Shown: positions 8,504 through 17,086 of the stretch, one piece after another
How the letters are laid out: each line of letters opens with the position of its first letter
How positions within the stretch are numbered: the stretch's first letter is position 1
From: Fibrobacter sp.
Lineage (GTDB): Bacteria > Fibrobacterota > Fibrobacteria > Fibrobacterales > Fibrobacteraceae
Assembly: GCA_024398815.1 (NCBI GenBank)
Contig: JAKSIL010000007.1
Location: 42,434 to 106,433 of the forward strand
Direction: 5' to 3'
Length of the DNA stretch: 64,000 nucleotides
The notes under the pieces: generated by a model
Seen by the model: the letters and a program-made list of their open reading frames with translations, nothing else
What the model was told of the DNA's origin: nothing
Database searches by the model: none
Made by a program: the position numbers and the translations under genes

Positions 8504-8860
8504 ATGCAGCTCGAGCTTCTTAAAAGCAAAATTCACAGAGCCACCGTTACCGATGCCAACCTCAATTACGAGGGTTCCATCACTATTGCCCGCGATCTCA
8601 TGGATGCGGCAGGAATTCTTCCGTTCGAAAAGGTCGGTGTGCTGGACGTGAACAACGGAAACCGCCTCGAAACTTACGTCATCGAAGGAGCTGCCGGTTC
8701 TGGCGTAATTTGCCTCAATGGCGCCGCTGCGCGCCTTGTGCAACCCGGAGACCTCGTGATTATCGTCGCCTACGCAAGCATGAGCCCAGAAGAAGCCAAA
8801 ACCTGGAAGCCTACGGTTATTAGAGTGAACTCGAAGAACGAGATCATCGAAAAAATCTAG
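8504..8860 (+). CDS. panD: Aspartate 1-decarboxylase proenzyme
   Basis: PanD makes beta-alanine from L-aspartate for pantothenate and coenzyme A synthesis. The 118-residue protein matches the family in length and sequence ([20 protein letters not shown], then [17 protein letters not shown]). Self-cleavage should occur between G24 and S25, generating the pyruvoyl cofactor from S25. The conserved [19 protein letters not shown] segment follows. It starts 1 bp after the preceding membrane protein gene. A strong terminator follows. Confidence 0.96.
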   Translation: MQLELLKSKIHRATVTDANLNYEGSITIARDLMDAAGILPFEKVGVLDVNNGNRLETYVIEGAAGSGVICLNGAAARLVQPGDLVIIVAYASMSPEEAKTWKPTVIRVNSKNEIIEKI

Positions 8861-8887
8861 ACGAAACCAACAGCATTTTTTCGCAAG

Positions 8888-8917
8888 CCCCGACATCCAC
8901 ATGTCGGGATTTTTTTT
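8888..8917 (+). terminator. Intrinsic terminator after panD
   Basis: A perfect 8-bp stem CCCGACAT/ATGTCGGG with a CCAC loop is followed by a run of eight T. Confidence 0.93.
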
Positions 8918-8945
8918 GCGAAGCCCTTTTGCTATATTATAAAAT

Positions 8946-9521
8946 ATGGGCAGGTTCGTTTTAACAATCATCATAGCCATTGCAGTCTGTGCGAACGCCC
9001 AGCTTGTTTCGAAAGCTCCGCTACCCGAAGCCGAAGTCGCAACTCCCGACACGATATACGATACCGTCTATGTTTCGACGGACCGTGGAATTCCCTACGA
9101 CAGGACGCGCTTCAACCCGGATAGACTCTTGCGCCACAACACGTTTGACCCGGCACTCTCAGTCGCCTACACATATTCAGTAAGTTTCATAAGCGGACCG
9201 CTAGGGTCTTTGAGCCAGACAAGCTATCTGGCGCACTTGAACTACGAATTTACGCCCAATTTGCACCTGTTCGCCGACATGGGACTTTGGATGCCGTTGT
9301 ACTCCACGATACACACTCCAGGCAGGTTTGAGCGCGAAGATTTGCGCCAGGGAAACGTGCAGTTCGTCTTGCCCGACATCGGTTTAGAATACAAGCCCAG
9401 CGAAAACACCTACATGCGAGTCTTGTTCGTGAACGAAAACGACGCAATAAAGTCTTATGGGCCTTGGAGAGACCCTTTCTACCCACATCATTCCTATAGA
9501 AATTCTAGATTTGGGAACTGA
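8946..9521 (+). CDS. Hypothetical outer-membrane beta-barrel-like protein
   Basis: The 191-residue product begins with a signal peptide (IIIAIAVCANA). A Pro/Asp/Thr-rich stretch is followed by alternating hydrophobic/polar segments such as SVAYTYSVSFI, AHLNYEFTPNLHLFADMGLW and GLEYKPSENTYMRVLFV, as expected of a small outer-membrane barrel. I do not recognise the family. It overlaps the following lipoprotein gene by one base (TGATG), so it heads an operon with the LytR_C lipoprotein, rsfS and argS. Confidence 0.6.
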   Translation: MGRFVLTIIIAIAVCANAQLVSKAPLPEAEVATPDTIYDTVYVSTDRGIPYDRTRFNPDRLLRHNTFDPALSVAYTYSVSFISGPLGSLSQTSYLAHLNYEFTPNLHLFADMGLWMPLYSTIHTPGRFEREDLRQGNVQFVLPDIGLEYKPSENTYMRVLFVNENDAIKSYGPWRDPFYPHHSYRNSRFGN

Positions 9522-9925
9522 TGTACAACAAAGTTTATTTAGCAGCACTATTTTTGCTTTTGCTCTTTTTTGCGGGTTGCAAGGAAGAGGTTAAGCAGGA
9601 AGTCCACATCGTGCGACATTACAATGGCGACGTGGAAGTGCTGAACAGTTGCGGAGAGCAGGGTGCAGCCGCTAAAATGAAAGCCTTCCTTAGAAAAAAC
9701 GGATTTGACGTGGTCAGCTACCGCAACGACCGGTTGCAGAACTACGACGAGACTATCGTCGTCCTGAGAAATCCGGAATGGGAAGGGGCGCAGGCTTTGG
9801 CCAAAGCTCTCAAAACTGACAACGTAATGACGATTATAAGCAAGAGGGCCGTTGTTGACGCCGCTGTTTATATCGGAAAAGATTTTCATCAAATAATAGA
9901 ACCCGAACAGGGAGAAAAAAAATGA
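9521..9925 (+). CDS. Lipoprotein with LytR_C-like domain
   Basis: The 134-residue product has a lipobox (LLLFFAGC, Cys at 20). The sequence VEVLNSCGEQGAAAKMKAFLR followed by GFDVVSYRNDRLQNYDETIVV and a final VYIGKDF matches the pattern of the LytR C-terminal domain (PF13399). That domain is found in cell-wall and envelope proteins, usually at the end of LytR-CpsA-Psr enzymes; here it stands alone on a lipid anchor. Its function in Gram-negative bacteria is unclear. The gene overlaps rsfS by 4 bp. Confidence 0.65.
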   Translation: MYNKVYLAALFLLLLFFAGCKEEVKQEVHIVRHYNGDVEVLNSCGEQGAAAKMKAFLRKNGFDVVSYRNDRLQNYDETIVVLRNPEWEGAQALAKALKTDNVMTIISKRAVVDAAVYIGKDFHQIIEPEQGEKK

Positions 9926-10338
9926 CAACAAAGAAAGATAACCTGCCGAAAGTCATTGAACTTGGTGCCAAGATTCTATTTGAATTGCGCGCCCAGAACG
10001 TGCAACTCATCGACCTTCGCGGTATTAAGGACGTTACCGACTTCTTCCTTGTCGCCTCATGCGATAGCGAAGCGCAGATGCAAGCCATCCTGAACGAATT
10101 CCACAAGGAATTCAAAGCTCAAAAGCATCCTTTCGTTGGCGTAGAATACAAGGAAGGCGTACGCTGGGCCGTATTCGACGCGGGTCTTGACCTGATGGTT
10201 CACCTGTTCGAAGAAGAAAAGCGCGAAGAAATCGCACTGGACCGCCTCTATGCCGACGGCAAGGTGGAAACTCTGAACGAAAGCGACTTTATAAAGACTA
10301 CAGACAACAAGAAGAGCGACGACAATGAACTCGTTTGA
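9922..10338 (+). CDS. rsfS: Ribosomal silencing factor RsfS (Iojap family)
   Basis: RsfS binds ribosomal protein uL14 and blocks joining of the ribosomal subunits when nutrients are scarce. The 138-residue product shows the family hallmarks: LRGIKDVTDFFLVASCDSE, then GVEYKEGVRWAVFDAGLDLM and VHLFEEEKREEIALDRLYAD. Its stop region overlaps argS by 14 bp, so the two are co-translated. Confidence 0.94.
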   Translation: MTTKKDNLPKVIELGAKILFELRAQNVQLIDLRGIKDVTDFFLVASCDSEAQMQAILNEFHKEFKAQKHPFVGVEYKEGVRWAVFDAGLDLMVHLFEEEKREEIALDRLYADGKVETLNESDFIKTTDNKKSDDNELV

Positions 10339-12037
10339 GCAAGAGATTGCAGAGGCCCTTGCGGCCACAGGCAGCTTCGAAAAAGACGCAGCATTGAAAC
10401 TTATCTCCGTGCCGCCTGATACCACGCACGGAAACTTCACCATTCCCTGCTTCTCACTCGCAAAGGTGATGCGCAAGGCCCCGAAGATGATTGCCGAAGA
10501 CTTGGCCGCCCAGGTGAAACTTCCAGCCGGGCTTTCCAAGGTGGAAGCCGTCAACGGTTACCTGAACTTCTTCATCGACCGCGGTTTCCTCGCGAAGTCC
10601 ACATTGGACGAAATCGCAGCGAAGGGTCTCAACTACGGCCATGCCGAACCGAACGGAAAGGTCGTGTGCATCGACTTCAGTTCCCCGAACATCGGTAAGG
10701 AACTGGCCTTCCACCACCTGCGTTCCACGATGATCGGTAACTCGCTCAGCCGCATCTACAAGGCCGCCGGTTACAAGGTCGAACGCATCAACCACTTGGG
10801 CGACTGGGGTACAGCTTTCGGTAAGCTCATCGTGATGTACCTTCGCGAAAAGCGCCCCACGGACCAGGCTACGCTCGATAGCCTCACTGTTAAGGAATTG
10901 AACATCCTCTACGCCGCATTCTCCAAGGTAAGCAAGGAAGAACCGGGCCTCGAAGACGAAGCGCGCGCCGCATTCACTAAGCTTGAACAGGGCGACGAAT
11001 TCTACCGCACCTTGTGGACCGCCTTCCGTGCAGCGACACTCAAGGAACTCATGCGCATCTACGACATGATGGGAGTCGGCTTTGACCACTACACCGGCGA
11101 ATCCTTCTTCGAAGACAAGATTCCGGCGATTTTGGACGAACTCCGCGAAAAGAACTTGATGGTGAAGAGCCAGGATTTGGACGTGGTGATGCTCGACGAA
11201 TTCGACCTGAACCCCTGCCTTATCCGCAAGAGCGACGGTTCTACGTTGTACGCCACCCGCGACCTCGCCGCCGCCAACTACCGCATGAAGGAATACAATT
11301 TCGACAAGTGCCTTTACGTGGTGGACCTCGGCCAGGCGCTCCATTTCAAACAAGTTTTCCATGTGCTCAAGAAGATGGGCCGCGAATGGTACAAGAACAT
11401 GTACCACATTCCATTCGGCGTCATTTTGCAGATGGTGGACGGCAAGTGGGAAAAGGGCAAGACCCGTACAGGTACCGCAAGCCTTTTGCGCGACGTGATT
11501 GAAGCCGCCCAGAAGAAGATTCTCGAATTCATCGACCAGAAGAATCCGGATTTGGAAAACAAGGAACTCATCGCACGCCAGATCGGCATTAGCGCCCTCA
11601 CCTTCAACGACTTGAAGAACAGCCGCTTGAAGGACGTCCGCTTCGACTGGGATGCCGTGATGAGTTTCGAAGGCGACACTGGCCCGTACGTGCAGAACGC
11701 ACACGTGCGCCTTTGCAGCATCATGAAGAAGGCCGGCTACACAGTACCCGTTGCTGAAGCGGACTACAGCCAGCTCACCGACGATGCAGCCTACAGCCTC
11801 ATCAACCTTCTTGCAAAGAAGGGCGAAAAGATTCTCGCTGCGGTGAAGGACGATGAACCAAGCGTTTTGGCCCAGTATGCACTGGAAATCGCCGAAGCCG
11901 CCCACAAGTTCATCCACGAAGACCGCGTGCTCGGAAGCGCCGAAGAAAAGTCCCGCCTGTTCCTCGTGCAGTCTACCCAGATTGTGCTCGAGAACGTGCT
12001 TGACCTGCTCGGACTCTTCCCGATTAGGCAGATGTAA
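10325..12037 (+). CDS. argS: Arginine--tRNA ligase
   Basis: The 570-residue class I synthetase charges tRNA-Arg. An N-terminal Add-1 domain (about 1-100) is followed by the catalytic core with DFSSPNIGKELAFHHLRST, where FHHLRST is the HIGH-type motif, and INHLGDWGTAFGKL. ArgRS commonly departs from canonical KMSKS; the corresponding region is GKWEKGKTRTG. The C-terminal helical anticodon-binding DALR domain ends in ENVLDLLGLFPIRQM. It is the last gene of the cluster starting at 8946. Confidence 0.96.
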   Translation: MNSFEQEIAEALAATGSFEKDAALKLISVPPDTTHGNFTIPCFSLAKVMRKAPKMIAEDLAAQVKLPAGLSKVEAVNGYLNFFIDRGFLAKSTLDEIAAKGLNYGHAEPNGKVVCIDFSSPNIGKELAFHHLRSTMIGNSLSRIYKAAGYKVERINHLGDWGTAFGKLIVMYLREKRPTDQATLDSLTVKELNILYAAFSKVSKEEPGLEDEARAAFTKLEQGDEFYRTLWTAFRAATLKELMRIYDMMGVGFDHYTGESFFEDKIPAILDELREKNLMVKSQDLDVVMLDEFDLNPCLIRKSDGSTLYATRDLAAANYRMKEYNFDKCLYVVDLGQALHFKQVFHVLKKMGREWYKNMYHIPFGVILQMVDGKWEKGKTRTGTASLLRDVIEAAQKKILEFIDQKNPDLENKELIARQIGISALTFNDLKNSRLKDVRFDWDAVMSFEGDTGPYVQNAHVRLCSIMKKAGYTVPVAEADYSQLTDDAAYSLINLLAKKGEKILAAVKDDEPSVLAQYALEIAEAAHKFIHEDRVLGSAEEKSRLFLVQSTQIVLENVLDLLGLFPIRQM

Positions 12038-12051
12038 GCAATATAAGCAAT

Positions 12052-12131
12052 TATGAATTATGAGTTATTAGTTATGAGGGTTCCCGCTGCAAAGCATTTC
12101 TCTAATAATCCATAATTTATAGTTCATAATT
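12052..12131. repeat. Imperfect inverted repeat, A/T-rich
   Basis: TTATGAATTATGAGTTATTAG at the left and CTAATAATCCATAATTTATAG with TTCATAA at the right are imperfect reverse complements with a short indel. It could form a long hairpin after argS, but no clean T-run follows, so a terminator role is uncertain. Confidence 0.5.
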
Positions 12132-12152
12132 AACAAGCACTAGCCACTAAAT

Positions 12153-12236
12153 TACGGGGAGCTGGGAAACCGGCTGAGAGGAATACATCAAGTATTCGAC
12201 CCGCAAACTTGATCTGGGTAATACCAGCGATAAGGA
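12153..12236 (+). promoter_or_regulatory. TPP riboswitch (THI box)
   Basis: The leader of thiM contains ACGGGGAGC, GGCTGAGAGG, a variable hairpin (GAATAC/GTATTC), GACCCG, and CTTGATCTGGGTAATACCAG followed by CGA. These are the conserved blocks of the thiamine pyrophosphate aptamer in the right order. With only 5 nt between the 3' end and the thiM start, control is most likely at translation initiation, because AAGGA falls at the aptamer edge. Confidence 0.95.
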
Positions 12237-12241
12237 TAAAT

Positions 12242-13111
12242 ATGAATAGCAAAGACGACCCCAGCGTATATGCACGCATGCTAACACAGGCACGCGAGCA
12301 AAAAGCGCTTATCCATTGCATCACAAACTACGTCACCGCCAACGACTGCGCGAACGCTATTCTCGCAATAGGCGCCTCCCCCATCATGGCGGACGACCTC
12401 CGCGAAGTCGCGGACATCGTAAAGATTTCCAAGGCGCTCGTGCTGAACATCGGCACGTTGAACAGCCGCACCGTGGAATCCATGATTGCCGCAGGCAAAA
12501 AGGCGAACGCGCTTGGCATTCCTGTAATTTTCGACCCCGTGGGCGCAGGCGCGTCCGCTTACCGCAACGAAACAACGCAAAGACTTTTGCACAGCGTGAG
12601 CATGACAATCATCCGAGGGAATCTCTCCGAAGTAAGCTTCATTGCAGGTCTTGACGTTTCCACCAAGGGCGTTGACACTGCTGAAGAAGATTCCACGAAG
12701 GATCCTGTCGCCATTGCAAATAAAGTCGCCAAGGAATACAACTGCATTGCAGCCATCACTGGTGCCGTGGACACGGTTTGCAACGGAAGCCGAGTAGCCC
12801 GCATCGAGAACGGTACGGCAGAACTTTCGCGCATCACGGGTACCGGTTGCATGACAACAGCCCTTGTCGCCGCCTTCTGTGGCGCAATCTTTGCAATCGA
12901 CTTACACTCCGCCGCCAACGTTGCAAAGTCTGCGAGCGCATACTTTGACGCTAGCATCGCAGGAATCGCCGCAATGGGCATCGCAGGCGAAATCGCCGAA
13001 TCAAGCGTTCAGGAAAAAGGTACGGGAAGTTTCCATGTCGCCCTCTTGGACGCCCTCAGCAAGCTTGACGCAAATACATTTATGACAAAGGCAAAAATTC
13101 ATGAAGCCTAG
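12242..13111 (+). CDS. thiM: Hydroxyethylthiazole kinase
   Basis: ThiM phosphorylates 5-(2-hydroxyethyl)-4-methylthiazole, a salvage step of thiamine synthesis. The 289-residue product contains the family segments ALIHCITNYVTANDCANAIL, IGASPIMADD, VIFDPVGAGAS and TGTGCMTTALVAAFCGA; the last is the ATP-binding and catalytic loop with its Cys. The ATG at 12242 follows AAGGATAAAT at the edge of the TPP riboswitch. A longer frame from 12209 would run through the aptamer and is rejected. It overlaps thiE by 11 bp. Confidence 0.95.
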   Translation: MNSKDDPSVYARMLTQAREQKALIHCITNYVTANDCANAILAIGASPIMADDLREVADIVKISKALVLNIGTLNSRTVESMIAAGKKANALGIPVIFDPVGAGASAYRNETTQRLLHSVSMTIIRGNLSEVSFIAGLDVSTKGVDTAEEDSTKDPVAIANKVAKEYNCIAAITGAVDTVCNGSRVARIENGTAELSRITGTGCMTTALVAAFCGAIFAIDLHSAANVAKSASAYFDASIAGIAAMGIAGEIAESSVQEKGTGSFHVALLDALSKLDANTFMTKAKIHEA

Positions 13112-13721
13112 TGTTGACTACAGTCTTTATCTTTGCACAGACCGCGGCCTGATGAGCTGCAAAACCATCGAAGAATCCGTAGAGCAAGCCATCGCCGGTG
13201 GCGTCTCCGTAGTGCAGCTCCGCGAAAAGGACTGCAGCACTCGCGAATTTTACGAGCTCGCCAAGCGGGTTCAACAAATCACTCGTCCGAACCGCATTCC
13301 GCTGATTATCAATGACCGCATCGACATCGCCATGGCCGTAGGTGCCGAAGGCATCCACATCGGTCAAAGCGACATGCCCGCCACAATCGCTCGAAAGATT
13401 GTCGGTCCCGACATGATCATCGGAGTTTCTGCCAGCAACTACCGCGAAGCAAAGCTGGCCGTAGAAGACGGCGCTGACTACATCGGTGTAGGCGCCATGT
13501 TCGCTACAGGTACAAAGACCGACGCCATCATCACTCCCTTCGACGATTTAAGACAAATTCGCAAGGACTTCGATATTCCCATCGTGGTTATCGGCGGCAT
13601 CAACGAGCGCACCATTCCGCAGTTTGCAGGCATGGGAATCGACGGCTACGCAGTCGTAAGCGCCATCGTCGCCCAGCCGGACATAAAAAAAGCCGCGGAA
13701 AAGCTCCGCGGACTTATTTAA
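13101..13721 (+). CDS. thiE: Thiamine-phosphate synthase
   Basis: ThiE couples the thiazole and pyrimidine halves to thiamine monophosphate. The 206-residue TIM-barrel protein shows VVQLREKDCSTREFYELAK, LIINDRIDIAMAVGAEGIHI, GQSDMP, GVGAMFATGTKTDA and IVVIGGINERTI, all conserved in the family. Together with thiM it forms a TPP-controlled salvage pair; thiD and the de novo genes are not in the window. Confidence 0.95.
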   Translation: MKPSVDYSLYLCTDRGLMSCKTIEESVEQAIAGGVSVVQLREKDCSTREFYELAKRVQQITRPNRIPLIINDRIDIAMAVGAEGIHIGQSDMPATIARKIVGPDMIIGVSASNYREAKLAVEDGADYIGVGAMFATGTKTDAIITPFDDLRQIRKDFDIPIVVIGGINERTIPQFAGMGIDGYAVVSAIVAQPDIKKAAEKLRGLI

Positions 13722-13776
13722 CAGACTTTCTATAATTTCGAGCGATTCGCGCGCATTAACCGAGCGGTTCGCGCGA

Positions 13777-14895
13777 CTAGTTCCCGTTGATGCAACGCAC
13801 CGAGTAGGCGTTGTTCTTAGCGTTGTTCGGAACCAGCTGACGCACCATCTGATCGCTCATGCGGCCCATGGACCAAAGCCAAATGGTTTCGTTACGACCG
13901 TTCTGGGCGCTCCAGAAGCCAGCGTATTCGCCCATGTCTTCGTAGCGCACGATGGACTTGCCGACAACCTTGCGATAGCCCGAAGAGAAGACGGTAAAGC
14001 CGTATTCATCGGTACCGCCGCCACCCTGCCAACCGGTTGTGGCCTTCATCTTGGTGGCAAACTTTTCGCACTTGTCCACGCCATCGTAGCACTGGGTAAG
14101 GCCCTTGAGCATATCGGACCATTCGCGGTCACGGGGCAGGTGCCAGCCTTCGGGGCAAGCCTGACGCGCACCTTCGAGGTCGTACAGACGGCCACTGCGC
14201 ATGCAGAACTTTTCCTTGTCTTCGTAGCACCAGGAATGGTCCTTCACGGCGTAATTCGCATTTTGGGCGAACCATTCACGGCCTTCGACCTTGATGGTTC
14301 TGTACACCTGGCCATCACGAGGGTCGGTAAACATTCCGGACTTGTCCTGGATGGATGCACGATGTTCCTGTTCGGCCTTGCGGAATTCCACAAGCTTTTC
14401 ACGCTTGTACTTCTGATAGCCTTCAATATTGGCGGCCCAGAATTCCTGAGCTTTGGGATTTGTGAACTTGATTCGCAAATCTCCGACGGCATAGAGATCG
14501 TCGCCGCAGGCAAGATCGACGCCAGCGACATTCACGATATATTCGGTACCGTCAAAGTTCATGGGCTTGTTGAAGAACGAAATCCAAGCTTCGCTCGTCT
14601 CCTGGCACAGTTCGTAGAAACCGCCCTTTTCAATCTTATCAGCAGGCACAGTCAAGTTTCCTGCCACGGAAAATGCAAACTGGCCTTCGTTCACCTTGAA
14701 CGAAACAGGCTGCACTTCCTTGTAATGTGTGTATTCGCCCATGCGAATCTTGCCATCGATTTTTGCAGAAGTGTAGTCGCCTTCGCCTTCGGCGTTGAAG
14801 ATAACATCCCAAGTTTTGGGAGCTACGGCCCAAACACTTCCGACCAGGACCGTCAAAACAGCACTAGCTGCCAATGAAATTTTACGATATAACAC
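13777..14895 (-). CDS. FISUMP-domain secreted protein
   Basis: The 372-residue product starts at GTG (14895) behind AAGG and has a signal peptide ending near VLVGSVWA. Residues about 25-190 form an unrecognised region with several Cys. The C-terminal part (about 195-371) is the Fibrobacter succinogenes major paralogous domain (TIGR02145): GQVYRTIKVEGREWFAQNAN, CYEDKEKFC, GRLYDLEGARQACPEGWHL, then FTVFSSGYR and a final YSVRCINGN. The function of the domain is unknown; such proteins are abundant at the Fibrobacter surface. Its C-type-lectin-like pattern (WHLP, Trp-rich, paired Cys) is inferred. Related copies are at 26681-27625 and 60831-62048. Confidence 0.88.
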   Translation of the reverse strand: MLYRKISLAASAVLTVLVGSVWAVAPKTWDVIFNAEGEGDYTSAKIDGKIRMGEYTHYKEVQPVSFKVNEGQFAFSVAGNLTVPADKIEKGGFYELCQETSEAWISFFNKPMNFDGTEYIVNVAGVDLACGDDLYAVGDLRIKFTNPKAQEFWAANIEGYQKYKREKLVEFRKAEQEHRASIQDKSGMFTDPRDGQVYRTIKVEGREWFAQNANYAVKDHSWCYEDKEKFCMRSGRLYDLEGARQACPEGWHLPRDREWSDMLKGLTQCYDGVDKCEKFATKMKATTGWQGGGGTDEYGFTVFSSGYRKVVGKSIVRYEDMGEYAGFWSAQNGRNETIWLWSMGRMSDQMVRQLVPNNAKNNAYSVRCINGN

Positions 14896-14993
14896 GTTCA
14901 GCCTTTTTGTTTAATTGTGGAACGTACTTTAATGTTAGCTTTTTTCAAAGAACTTCTCAAGGCGGTCCTCTTAGAATTAACTACATTTTGCGC

Positions 14994-15839
14994 ATGGCTA
15001 TTACCCGTTATATTTTACAGATTCACTGTCCCGACCAAAAAGGCCTGATTGCCGGCACCACGCAAGTTTTGGCTAAAGCCGGGGCAAACATCATCGATTT
15101 ACAGCAGCATACCGCCAAAGATATCGAGACATTCTTTTTGCGTGCCGTTTTTGACCTGGAATCCGCAGATATCCAGGAAGTTTACAAGCATCTCGAGACT
15201 TTGGCACCGCATTTACAGCTGAATTGGAAACTTTTTGACACGTCCAAGACCGAGCGAGTCGCCATTTTCGTGTCGAAGACGGACCATTGCCTTTACGACC
15301 TGCTTTTGAAGCGTCGCGACGGCGACCTTCCCTGCGAATTCAGCTGCATCGTCGGAAACCATCCCGACCTCGGGCCCGTGGGCGGCACCTTCGGCGTGCC
15401 GTTCTACTACGTGCCGTCGAACCCCGACAAGACCATTCCCGAGAACCGTTTCCGCGAAATCATCGCAGAAACCAAGACCGACACGGTAGTGCTGGCCCGC
15501 TACATGCAGATCCTAAGCCAGGAATTTACGGAAGAATACAAGTACCGCATCATCAACATTCACCACGGGTTCCTCCCGGCATTCAAGGGGGCGAAGCCCT
15601 ACCACCAGGCATGGCACAAGGGTGTGAAGATTATCGGCGCCACGGCCCACTTCGCCACAGAAGACCTGGACCAGGGCCCCATCATTTGCCAGGACATCCA
15701 GCGGGTGCCCGAAACGGCAAGTATCGACGAGCTTGTAGAACTGGGCAAGGACATCGAAAAGCGCACCCTTTCCCAGGCCCTTAAACTTTGGCTAGAACAC
15801 CGCGTATTCGTTTACGCCGGTCGAACCTTTATCCTCTAG
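14994..15839 (+). CDS. purU: Formyltetrahydrofolate deformylase
   Basis: PurU hydrolyses 10-formyl-THF to formate and THF, balancing one-carbon units. The 281-residue product has an N-terminal ACT domain (LQIHCPDQKGLIAGTTQVLA) and a formyltransferase fold with IFVSKTDHCLYDLL, NIHHGFLPAFKGAKPYHQA and the catalytic Asp in ATEDLDQGPII. The Asn-His-Asp triad of the family is present. Gly replaces the more usual Ser after NIHH. The start at 14994 follows TACATTTTG by 3 nt; the longer frame from 14874 overlaps the divergent FISUMP gene and lacks family similarity. Confidence 0.93.
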   Translation: MAITRYILQIHCPDQKGLIAGTTQVLAKAGANIIDLQQHTAKDIETFFLRAVFDLESADIQEVYKHLETLAPHLQLNWKLFDTSKTERVAIFVSKTDHCLYDLLLKRRDGDLPCEFSCIVGNHPDLGPVGGTFGVPFYYVPSNPDKTIPENRFREIIAETKTDTVVLARYMQILSQEFTEEYKYRIINIHHGFLPAFKGAKPYHQAWHKGVKIIGATAHFATEDLDQGPIICQDIQRVPETASIDELVELGKDIEKRTLSQALKLWLEHRVFVYAGRTFIL

Positions 15840-15848
15840 GAGAAACAC

Positions 15849-16340
15849 ATGTCCGAAGAACTCAACAACGAACAGCCGGTGCAGGAACCGGAACAAAACG
15901 CAACCGTGGACCAGGCCGTCGAACAGCCGGCAGTCGAACCGACAGCCGAAGCCGTCGTCGAACCCGCCGCAGAACCCGCCGCAGAACCCGCCCAGCCCCA
16001 GGTCATTGTCCAGAAAGAACGCGGTTTTTCTCACTATGTGGGTTTCGCCCTGCTCAGCGTGCTCTGCATCTGCTTCTTCTTTTTGCCGGGCATCGCCATC
16101 ACGTTTGGCGTCAGCTGCGCCGTAGACCTGTCTGCCGCCGCCGCTTGGATTTTCAGCGCCATTTTGAGCGTGATCGCATGGCTCGTGTTCAAGATGAAGA
16201 TCAAGGGCTTCAAAAAATCCTTCTACTGGTACATTGGTCTTTGCGTACTGGTTCTTGCTATATTGATAGCGATTCAGGTTATGACCGAAGTTAGCGTATT
16301 CGCAAACATCTTGACTCTTTTGACTGGAGCCAAGGCCTAG
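15849..16340 (+). CDS. Hypothetical membrane protein with acidic Pro/Ala/Glu-rich N-terminus
   Basis: The first 55 residues are almost only Glu, Gln, Pro, Ala and Val, including an EPAAEPAAEP repeat, and are probably disordered in the cytoplasm. Three hydrophobic segments follow: HYVGFALLSVLCICFFFLPG, AAWIFSAILSVIAWLVF and WYIGLCVLVLAILIAIQV. AGGAG lies 8 nt upstream of the ATG. It sits between purU and pyrE with gaps of 9 bp on each side, so it is probably co-transcribed. No family is recognised. Confidence 0.65.
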   Translation: MSEELNNEQPVQEPEQNATVDQAVEQPAVEPTAEAVVEPAAEPAAEPAQPQVIVQKERGFSHYVGFALLSVLCICFFFLPGIAITFGVSCAVDLSAAAAWIFSAILSVIAWLVFKMKIKGFKKSFYWYIGLCVLVLAILIAIQVMTEVSVFANILTLLTGAKA

Positions 16341-16349
16341 GAGCTATAA

Positions 16350-17021
16350 ATGACCGAAACAGATACTTTTGTACATTTTCTTGTTGAATCCGGAGCACTC
16401 AAGTTCGGCAATTTCGTAACCAAGAGCGGCCGCGAAACACCGTATTTCATCAACACTGGAGAGTTCCGCACTGGAGCCTCCCTTTCGAAGCTTGCCGAAT
16501 TCTACGCTGCAGCTTTCATGAAGCACTTCGACGGCAAGGCCCAGAACCTTTACGGACCGGCCTACAAGGGCATTCCCCTTTGCGCCGCCACCGCCATGAA
16601 ACTTTCAGACGTCTACGCCAAGAACCTCACCTTCACCTACAACCGCAAGGAAGTGAAGGACCACGGTGAAGGCGGTTCCCTCGTCGGCTACAAGTACGCC
16701 GAAAAAACGAACGTCGTCATCATCGAAGACGTGATTACCGCAGGCACCAGCGTGAACGAAACCATGCAGGCGCTTTCGCAGATTGAGAACGCCAACGTCA
16801 TCGGCCTCTTGATTTCCGTGGACCGCAAGGAAAAACTCGAAAACGGGAAATCCGCATTGCAGACTGTACAAGACGAATACGGCATCGAAGCGCATTCCAT
16901 CGTGAACATTAACGACATCATCGCATTCCTTGAAAACGAAGAGAACCGCAAGGCCGTGGGCGCCCCCGAAGGAATCCTTGACCGCGTTTATGCCTACCGC
17001 GAGAAATGGGGCGCAGTTTAG
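16350..17021 (+). CDS. pyrE: Orotate phosphoribosyltransferase
   Basis: PyrE transfers phosphoribose from PRPP to orotate, forming OMP in pyrimidine synthesis. The 223-residue product contains the substrate region FGNFVTKSGRETPYFINTG, GPAYKGIPL, FTYNRKEVKDHGEGG with catalytic lysines, and the PRPP-binding loop VVIIEDVITAGTSVNE. AGGAG precedes the start. Confidence 0.96.
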   Translation: MTETDTFVHFLVESGALKFGNFVTKSGRETPYFINTGEFRTGASLSKLAEFYAAAFMKHFDGKAQNLYGPAYKGIPLCAATAMKLSDVYAKNLTFTYNRKEVKDHGEGGSLVGYKYAEKTNVVIIEDVITAGTSVNETMQALSQIENANVIGLLISVDRKEKLENGKSALQTVQDEYGIEAHSIVNINDIIAFLENEENRKAVGAPEGILDRVYAYREKWGAV

Positions 17022-17070
17022 GTTAAAGGATAAAGGACAAAGGTTAAAGGAATCATCTTTACGCTTTAAC
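17022..17070. repeat. Intergenic inverted repeat of GGTTAAAGG type
   Basis: Several GGTTAAAGG/GGATAAAGG copies are followed by the reverse complement CTTTAACCTTT. A hairpin AAAGGTTAAAG/CTTTAACCTTT can form after pyrE and might terminate it. Confidence 0.5.
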
Positions 17071-17086
17071 CTTTCCACTTTGCGCT

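Noticed and set aside
10454..11917. A 487-codon minus-strand frame opposite argS, and a similar one opposite the DEAD-box helicase (19137-20513)
   Set aside because: Antisense shadows of strongly biased conserved genes.
12209..12241. Upstream start for thiM
   Set aside because: It would translate the 3' part of the TPP aptamer and add residues not found in ThiM proteins.
14874..14993. N-terminal extension of purU by 40 residues
   Set aside because: The extension overlaps the divergent FISUMP gene and spans the TACATTTTG box; the ACT domain begins right after the 14994 start.
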